A stretch of 64,000 nucleotides of DNA, from the NCBI GenBank assembly GCA_011037195.1, contig JAAEAF010000248.1, positions 124,001-188,000 on the forward strand, given 5' to 3'. Position 1 is the first letter of the stretch. Each line of letters begins with the position of its first letter. Source of the DNA: Triatoma infestans (lineage: Eukaryota > Arthropoda > Insecta > Hemiptera > Reduviidae). A program made the translations under genes and the position numbers. Below the pieces are notes generated by a model that had not been told where the DNA came from, searched no databases, and saw nothing but the letters and a program-made list of their open reading frames with translations. Positions 57,395 through 64,000 of the stretch are shown one piece after another.

Positions 57395-57700
57395 GAATCT
57401 ACAGACTTAAGAACTAGCAGATTTAAAACTATAACTAAAATCTATTTGGTTTTTCAAACCTAAAAACTATTTGGTTGGGTTTTCAGGTGGGTGGTGTCTG
57501 TTGTTCTTTTATTTATGTGCCATGATCACAGTACTATTCCCTTTATCGGCTTTGTGATTATTAGATTATTGTCTTTAAGCTTTTTTCGTATTCTGCCCGC
57601 AGTTCTTTCTTCTTGTCTGTTTGTGCTTTTGTATATTTTTTATTATGTCCGCGGCGATGTGGCGAGCGTGTTCCTGTTCGCTGTGAGGTAGAAGTAACCA
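57395..57700 (-). pseudogene. Third PLE piece: RT N-terminal part joined to 3' UTR
   Basis: 57505-57700 (minus) encodes NNLIITKPIKG and VIMAHK in two frames, matching the PLE N-terminal motif (IITKADKG..VVIM). It runs directly into 57395-57500, which repeats the 3' UTR block found at 55505-55574 plus 56103-56140. The RT core between them is deleted. Confidence 0.6.
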
Positions 57701-57701
57701 T

Positions 57702-58082
57702 AAATTATGCGACAAAATCAGCACTCCTACTGAGACCACTAACGTCCATGACAGCAGCGGGGTTTATGAGTTAAAATGCCCGGACTGTAGCAAAATTTAC
57801 GTTGGCCAGACAGGCAGAAAACTCAGGGAACGATTTGCCGAACACATCAGATCGTACAAATACAACAAAACTGATTCAAATTGTGCCAGTAACCTAAACA
57901 CTAACAAACATAAACCCGACGTCATCTCCAATAAGATAAAATTACTGCACCCACGCAATAAAGGACGACGATTAGACTTACTGGAACAATTCGAAATACC
58001 TAAACACCAGACACAAAACCTGATAAATAAACAGATAAACTTTGCAATTGAACAACTATTCAAAACTCTCTTCCCACAATAA
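57702..58082 (+). CDS. PLE GIY-YIG endonuclease domain, right copy
   Basis: A 127-codon frame without stops to TAA at 58080-58082, with no ATG at its start because it is truncated. It has DSSGVYELKCPDCSKIYVGQ, RKLRERFAEHIR and LDLLEQFEIPKH, more than 90% identical by eye to the left copy, with changes such as Tyr to Pro after FEI and Glu to Lys in LINKQ. It is cut at its 5' end at the inversion junction. Confidence 0.8.
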   Translation, partial: KLCDKISTPTETTNVHDSSGVYELKCPDCSKIYVGQTGRKLRERFAEHIRSYKYNKTDSNCASNLNTNKHKPDVISNKIKLLHPRNKGRRLDLLEQFEIPKHQTQNLINKQINFAIEQLFKTLFPQ

Positions 58083-58960
58083 CAATAAAGCACGCAACAA
58101 ACAATACACAACCCACCTGAAAACCCAACTAAATAGTTTTTAAGATTAAAAAAACAATAGATTTTAGTTATAGTTTTAAATCTGCTGGTTCATAAGTTTG
58201 TAATGCGAACCACAACTGCCTTAAGGTGTACATATGTAAATAATGTATGCAAGAGAGAAAAAATAAATATGTCAATACGGAATGTACGTTACATTAAGCT
58301 ACACACTTATATAATTTTTCAAAAAAAAAAAAATTTTTTTACAATGATATATTTATAAAAAGTTCGGCACTTAGACTAGTTTAGATTTGTTATGTTTAGG
58401 CATGCAAAGAACCCATACGAGTATTTAGGTATAGATGCGTGCGTGGATGACGTGTGTGAATTGTGAAGGGCGAAATACGTTTAGTGTCATCAAACAACCT
58501 GCTCATATATATTGTTTGATTGTTTATTTATTTTGATCATTTTAGTTTAACAAAAATATTATTTATTTATCTATACTATCTTATGATCATTCAACTCGTA
58601 ATCTGTCCCTTCTTGTCAGTGACTATTTCACAGCAGCACACGGATGACGCAGTGTTATTTCGCGCTTTTATAAATAAATAACCAGAATAATAAGATAGTA
58701 TAGAAAGTTAATTACAAAGTGAATCTCTCTCTCCTATAAGGGAGTTTAAGATTAGACCTCCACGTGTTGGATGTTTCCATTTTAAGAAAATATGCCCCCT
58801 TTAAAAACCCAAACACGTGTTCCTTTTGCCAATCAGGTATCACCACCCTACCCCTATTGACCTAGTTTAAGAGTTTAGTTTTTAAATACAATTAAAAGAC
58901 TAGTCAATGTGTAAACTGAATTTGCTCTGTGCAAGTCTGTGTTATCACACTGTGTGACAA
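58083..58960 (+). other. PLE 3' UTR (right copy)
   Basis: Reverse complement of the left UTR without the foldback insertion. No additional gene was seen. Confidence 0.7.
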
Positions 58961-58963
58961 ACG

Positions 58964-59001
58964 CATCCTGAAGATGGGCGAACGCCCGAAACAGGTCGAT
59001 G
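58964..59001 (+). ncRNA. Hammerhead-like motif, right PLE end
   Basis: CTGAAGA, T, stem II GGGC-GAAC-GCCC (four perfect pairs), GAA, ACAGGT, C. Stem II is better than in the left copy, while the stem III palindrome is broken by one change (ACAGGT for ACCGGT). Confidence 0.6.
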
Positions 59002-59041
59002 ACCACAAAAAGAAGTAAGCTATCACGGGAAATGTCTCTGA

Positions 59042-59651
59042 AAAAATATTCTATTCATTCTGGCCCGATTCTCAATAGTCTCTAAGATATTTGCATTTTT
59101 AACTTACCCGTCGAAATTCGCGTTTTTCACCATGAAAACGATAGTAAAACTAATACTAATTAAAAAGTAAAATGGTTATTTTCTTTTTGTTCCTTCTCTC
59201 GAATTTAAATATGAGGAATTTAATAATTTGATATCAGTAAAAAAAAGTCGGTTACGCAACTTCCCATTTTTCTGCATTCACACCCCTCTGTTCGGAAAAA
59301 AAAAAATTCCATATGTTCTTGGAGAGATAAATGCGCAACTTTTTCTGTAATTGGGTGACTCCTTGATTGATTAATCATTGAAAAAACAGTTGAAAATTTT
59401 AACAGAAATATCGAAAATGAATTTTTGAGACATTTAAGTAAAACATTTCATGGTTTACAAGAAACGTTTTAAAGCTGTGGGTTAAGCAGATATATAGGAA
59501 ATTTTATGCCATTTCGTTTGGGATAACAGATTTGTTGCAGGATAAAGGATAGAAAAGTTATGGTGAAAAACGCGAATATCGACGGAATAGTTAAAAATGC
59601 AAATATCTTAGACACTATTGAGAATCGGGCCAGAGTGAATAGAATATTTTT
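59042..59651. mobile_element. MITE-like element with ~92 bp terminal inverted repeats
   Basis: TIRs at about 59042-59133 and 59560-59651 begin AAAAATATTCTATTCA.TCTG and include GGCCCGATTCTCAATAGT and CGTTTTTCACCAT. The element interrupts the right PLE copy. No transposase is encoded; the 63-codon ORF at 59560 is TIR sequence. The superfamily is unknown. Confidence 0.75.
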
Positions 59652-59690
59652 AGTTGCATTTGAGCTGCTGAATCACCTCCCGAAGTTTCG

Positions 59691-60045
59691 ACCTCTGCTT
59701 CGTGTACAACCCGTATATACATATATATATATATATATATATAATAAATAAATGAAAAGAAAGATTAGAGAAAAATAAGTTGTCGGATCACGTAAAATGA
59801 GATCGCATAAATTAATAACCGTGTATAAAAAGTGCCGCGCAAATAAAGATATAATTTGCCGCAAATAAAACACATAAACGCAGGGATGGGTGTACAACAC
59901 AATTAAAGAAAAATATAAGGTTTTGGATAAATTAATCTCTTCTATTACAATATTTTCTCATTTCTAGAAATACAGATAAAAAAAAATTATTATAGAAAAA
60001 TATTCTCTGTCAGATTTCAGAAACGGACGAATTTTGTCAGCTTTT
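59691..60045. other. AT-rich, (AT)n at 59719-59743
   Basis: Nothing else was recognised. Confidence 0.5.
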
Positions 60046-61060
60046 TACTTTCCCTTACTCCTAGTATGAGGAAGTATTGTAATCGTGTCAAATTTTCGAT
60101 ATCGAGTTTTCACCGGAAATATCCGTTTTGAGATCCCCTGAGTCCAAAAAAGTGGTTTTTAGCAAATGGTCTGTGTGTGTGTGTGTGTGTGTGTGTGTAT
60201 GAACAGCATAGCTTAAAAACGAAAAACCATAGAAAGCTGAAACTTGATATTCCGTTTAGGCATCATCATGGCATCTGACAGTACGTTATCTGTCAAAATT
60301 CCTGAACCGAAAGTACCACTTTTCTAAGCTTTTTTTTTTTTTTACATTTTTGCGTTTTTCTCAAAAATGTGGCTCCGACGATTTTCTTCAAACTTTGTAT
60401 ATAAACTACACATACAAAAGGCTACAACTTTTATTTGAAACATTTCTCTGGGAAAATTCATTTAAGGGCACTTTTGGGGGTGGGGTGGGGTTAGATGTTG
60501 CTCTAAAGTGCTATTTCAATTTATTAGACAACTCTGTCATCTAAATAATTTGAATTAGAATTGAATATGTTTTGTTGAAATTCCGAGTTTGAAAAAATCG
60601 GATAACCGGAAGTGCGTTTACTTTAGCACTTCACTAAATGATTTTTTTTTTCACTTTTTCGCGATTTTCTCAAAAATGGCTCCAATGATTTTCTTGAACT
60701 TCTTACATCACCTAAAATACAAAGATCTACAACTTTTATTTAAAACATTTCTCTGAAAAAAAATTCATTTAAGTGCACTTTTAGGGGAGGGGTTATGTTT
60801 TTCTTTAAAGTGCTGTTCATAGTTGATTATACAATAAATTCTATCATCCAAACAAAATTCATTAGAAATAAATAGATGGCCAAAATTCTGAGTTTCAAAA
60901 AAAATTATTAAACCGGAAGTGCGCTTTTACTTAGCCGATTTTTTCACTTTTCGACGAATTTAATTAAATTTGGTATACTAACTATAAAATTTGTCAATTA
61001 TAATTTTGACAACTGGAGTAAGAGAAAGTTGTGTGAGTGTTTCATACCAGATTTTTTTTG
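60046..61060 (-). repeat. A-repeat, full copy
   Basis: Complete minus-strand copy with (GT)n at about 60169-60198. It matches 34349-35340 closely along its whole length. Confidence 0.82.
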
Positions 61061-62039
61061 TTTTTTTTTAGATAAAAGCAGCTGAAATTAAATTAATCTG
61101 GCAATCAATCAAATTAATCTGGCATTGGATTTGAAAATGCTTGTTCCAAGACGAAATAATAACTTGAGTAATGTTATATTTCTAATATTGCCATTGTCTC
61201 TGGAACTGATTTAAGATAATATGTTTAGATTGTATCATATGACACATTAGTATAAGTAATGTACAAAACATTCGTTTACTACTGCATTGCGGATATGTGA
61301 CAAATGTTATGATTTCACATATATATATTTTTTTTTCTTGATTACCTCTTTAATTTTCTTATAAATATTATGCAAGTTATTATTTCAATACCAAAAAGAT
61401 TCTTTTCTTTGTTTTATCATAACGAAACAATATATCAAGTTTTTTTTTTTTAACCTCGTTCTAAATCACCCTATTTAGTACAGTGGCTACAAAGGCAAAA
61501 TACCAGCTACCAATGGGGGGATATATACCTTGCCATGGTTTTTGCCGGCATACTAAAATATATTTCAACTGAATTAATTTGCAAAGGGTGCAGATTAATT
61601 AGTATAAAATAAAAACTAAGGAATTCATGATAGAGAAACAATTAATTAAATGAAAAACTAAGCTGCAGATACTACAACAAACAATAATCCTATTAAAGTC
61701 AGTTTTTTAAAAATTCAATATATAATACTAACGTTTAATAGAAATATATATTATATAGATATATAAATGAAAAGTATATGATGTGAAACGTTCACAATCT
61801 CTTTCTTTAATGCAATTAATATTAATTCTAGGAATAAAAACTATATTTTCGTCAAATCTGGAATTTGCACACCAATTTGCCCCAATAAAAATTGCGATGG
61901 AAGTATATATAATATATGCTTGGTATACTTGTAAACATATATATATACTCGAATATATAATATATTGGTAGAATATAATTGTATTGTATTCCAAAAGGCA
62001 GCGCTTCAATCAAATCCGAATAACAGTGAAATCTAAAAT
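61061..62039. other. AT-rich, no gene recognised
   Basis: No ORF with family motifs. Confidence 0.5.
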
Positions 62040-62127
62040 CACAGATTCACCAAAACCCTCACCACTGAAGTAATTTCTTTAAACGAATTTTTTGCGACTT
62101 TTCATTCCTGTGGTATTCCGTTAACAG

Positions 62128-62173
<46 letters not shown>

Positions 62174-62940
62174 CATTAGAAAAACATTTTTTCCCATATT
62201 TGGGATCCTCATAACATATATTTCCGGTGAAAACTCAATTTCAAAAATATAACACGATCACAATACTTCCCCCTCTTACCAGGAATAAGAGGGAAAAAAA
62301 ATCTAGTGTGAAACACTCATACAACATCTCTTATATAGCTTTTTAAATTGACCAATTTCCTATAAACTTATAATTTGTTCTTAATGTTTATTTGGAAGAT
62401 TCTAAACTTAATGACCATTTTTAGGAAAGCATATTTCACGGCCCACTAAAATATTTTTTAAATGAACCTTCTCAGAAAAATGTTTCAAACCAGTATGCCA
62501 AATTTAATGAAATCCGTCGGTGGCAAAAACATGCCCCCAAAAAACTGATAAAAACTGTTTGATTAAAAACCCACTTCCGGTCAACCAATCTTCTTCAAAA
62601 CTCAGAACTTTTGGCAATTTATTTAATTCTAATTAATATTATTTAGTTGATAGAATTATTATATGATTTAGCACTTTAGCATAAAACATAACCCCCAACT
62701 CTCCCCCCCCCAAAAAAAGCCCCCTTAACTAAATTTTCTCGGAGAAATTTTTCAAATAAAAGTTCTAGTTCTTCATTTTATAGTTGATATACCAAGTTTA
62801 AAGAAAATCTTTGGCGCCATTTTGGAGAAAATCGTAAAAAAAAAACTGAAAAATCTGAAAATTCAGTAAAGTGGTACCTACTTCCGGTTAACTGTTTTTT
62901 GCTCAAAACCTTATTTTCCGGTTCCCATGCTAGCCTTGAA
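62040..62940 (+). repeat. Two abutting partial A-repeats
   Basis: 62040-62295 is the 3' end of one copy, with (CA)n at 62131-62170. 62300-62940 starts a second copy at 'tctagtgtgaaacactcata' and stops in the third sub-unit. The abutment suggests tandem or nested insertion. Confidence 0.7.
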
Positions 62941-63639
62941 CTAAATATCACCTTTGAACTAAGAATGATACTAGAATGGTAGGAACCGCCATCCAGAGTT
63001 ATTTAATGTGACTAGTCAAGTAGATTTATATTGGGTGTATATAAAGGTTTGTAAGTATGTATATACGTATGTATACTTTGTATATGCCACATTATTTATT
63101 TAGTACTATATTTAGTTATATTATTTATATATATTATATATATATTTATTTATATAGAGTAAATGTAGATTTAGCGAGTTAATTCAGGTTATCATGTGCA
63201 TGTATTAATTAGAATAAATGTATTTATTAGCATGAATGTGTTTCTTTAGGTTCGTCAGTATGGATGTTGTGTATGAATGAGGTGTGGGGGGGACCAATGC
63301 CGGCCAGAGGTGGCGACTTCGGTCGTGCGGACCGTCTTTCTGCGCGTTGTAAGAATGTAAGTATTGTACATAAATAGGAGCCACCTCTATTGGTGGTCGG
63401 GCTGAGCCAGGATTGGCACTCCAACACCGTTTGAGTGTGTAGTATGAATGTGGTGGATGAAGATAACGAAAGATGCTTCAACTTAAGCAAGAGGTATAAC
63501 TTTTATTAAGACGTTAAATTTTATTAGAAGGTGATAATCAGAGAATCACACACAGATAGTGCTGGCTGTATGGCGAAAGCAAATGCCACAAAAAAAAAAA
63601 TATGCTGACCCCTCCTCCCCACCATACTCACACACAGAT
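62941..63639. other. No gene recognised; GC-rich patch 63275-63420
   Basis: The patch contains partly complementary words (gccagaggtggcgac / gagccacctctattggtgg) but no recognisable gene. Flanks are AT-rich. Confidence 0.45.
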
Positions 63640-63765
63640 CAATCTCTATAAAATACTTTTTCGCAGTCAGATGGGGACCTCGAAACGTATATTTCCGGTG
63701 AAAACCCGATATCAAAAATTTGATACGATCGTAATACTTCCTCTTCCTGAGAAAGTAATAGGTGG
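63640..63765 (+). repeat. A-repeat 3' end
   Basis: 'gacctcgaaacgtatatttcc', 'atatcaaaaatttgatacgatcgtaatacttcctctt' and a short GAGAAAGTAAT end. Confidence 0.7.
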
Positions 63766-64000
63766 AAATACTTCTATGATTTTCTTCTTATGTAATTACT
63801 TTAGATAATTCTAGCCGCTAAATATCCATTAAACACTGAAAGTGCTTTCTATGAATCCCTAAAATAACTGAAATTACATTTTCAATGATTACCTCCAAAA
63901 CCCTCTTAAATACAAACTTCCCGGCAAAAAATTTCGAATAAAATTGTAAAGAAAATTCGAATTGTTATGTCATAATAGCCATTTTCAAGGAAAACAATGA

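Larger units (their letters stand above)
54601..59690. mobile_element. Head-to-head inverted Penelope-like element pair
   Basis: Left copy on minus (ends near 54601), right copy on plus (ends near 59690). The homologous arms comprise GIY-YIG coding sequence, 3' UTR and a terminal hammerhead motif. They begin near 56540 on the left and 57700 on the right. The left copy also retains RT sequence. The left arm contains a 528-bp foldback insertion and the right arm a ~610-bp TIR element. Inverted partial copies are a known PLE insertion pattern. Confidence 0.8.

Noticed and set aside
22062..62940. A-repeats as a CRISPR-like or regular array
   Set aside because: Units are ~1 kb, dispersed on both strands at irregular spacing, with no short identical repeats or unique spacers.

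Overview
This 64 kb window is AT-rich eukaryotic DNA, almost certainly from an insect. The only host coding sequence I can identify with confidence is one exon of a neuropeptide G-protein-coupled receptor of the allatotropin/orexin-receptor type (2247-2585, minus strand). The rest is dominated by transposable elements of kinds common in insects: non-LTR retrotransposons with RNase H ends, mariner, a Penelope-like element (PLE), LTR-like pieces, tRNA-derived SINEs and foldback elements. There are no bacterial-type operons, no CRISPR array and no standalone rRNA or tRNA gene. An hemipteran is possible, but the order is a guess.

Layout. 0-7.6 kb: repeat fragments, a 5'-truncated non-LTR copy with target-site duplications (823-1448), an LTR-like piece, the receptor exon, and an old RT/RNase H fragment (6540-7625). 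9.2-15.2 kb: a decayed mariner (minus strand), then a nearly full-length non-LTR retrotransposon (10149-15190) with 5' UTR, ORF1, ORF2, a (TATTC)n tail and a perfect 15-16 bp target-site duplication. 16-24 kb: LTR-like inverted repeats, a decayed DDE transposase, a hammerhead-like unit, a pre-miRNA-like hairpin, and SINEs. 25.3-28.4 kb: an LTR-like promoter with a heat-shock element and TATA box, a decayed RT C-terminus, and a second truncated RNase H copy. 29-53 kb: many copies of an unclassified ~1 kb repeat (called the A-repeat here), four more hammerhead-like units, SINEs and old non-LTR pieces. 53.3-59.7 kb: a nest of PLE-derived elements, including a head-to-head inverted PLE pair with RT and GIY-YIG endonuclease remnants and hammerhead-like motifs at both ends. 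60-64 kb: more A-repeats and AT-rich sequence.

How the pieces relate. Apart from the receptor exon, the coding remnants are transposon machinery: endonuclease, RT, RNase H, GIY-YIG nuclease and DDE transposases. SINEs, foldback elements and hammerhead-bearing units are probably mobilised by such machinery in trans. The most interesting signals are the repeated hammerhead-like motifs (five copies of one short unit plus several PLE termini), the unclassified A-repeat, and a retrotransposon ORF2 whose four frameshifts are all single-base homopolymer contractions.

Limits: all homologies come from reading translated sequence and comparing copies within the window by eye. No alignment or folding was run, and boundaries of decayed elements are approximate.
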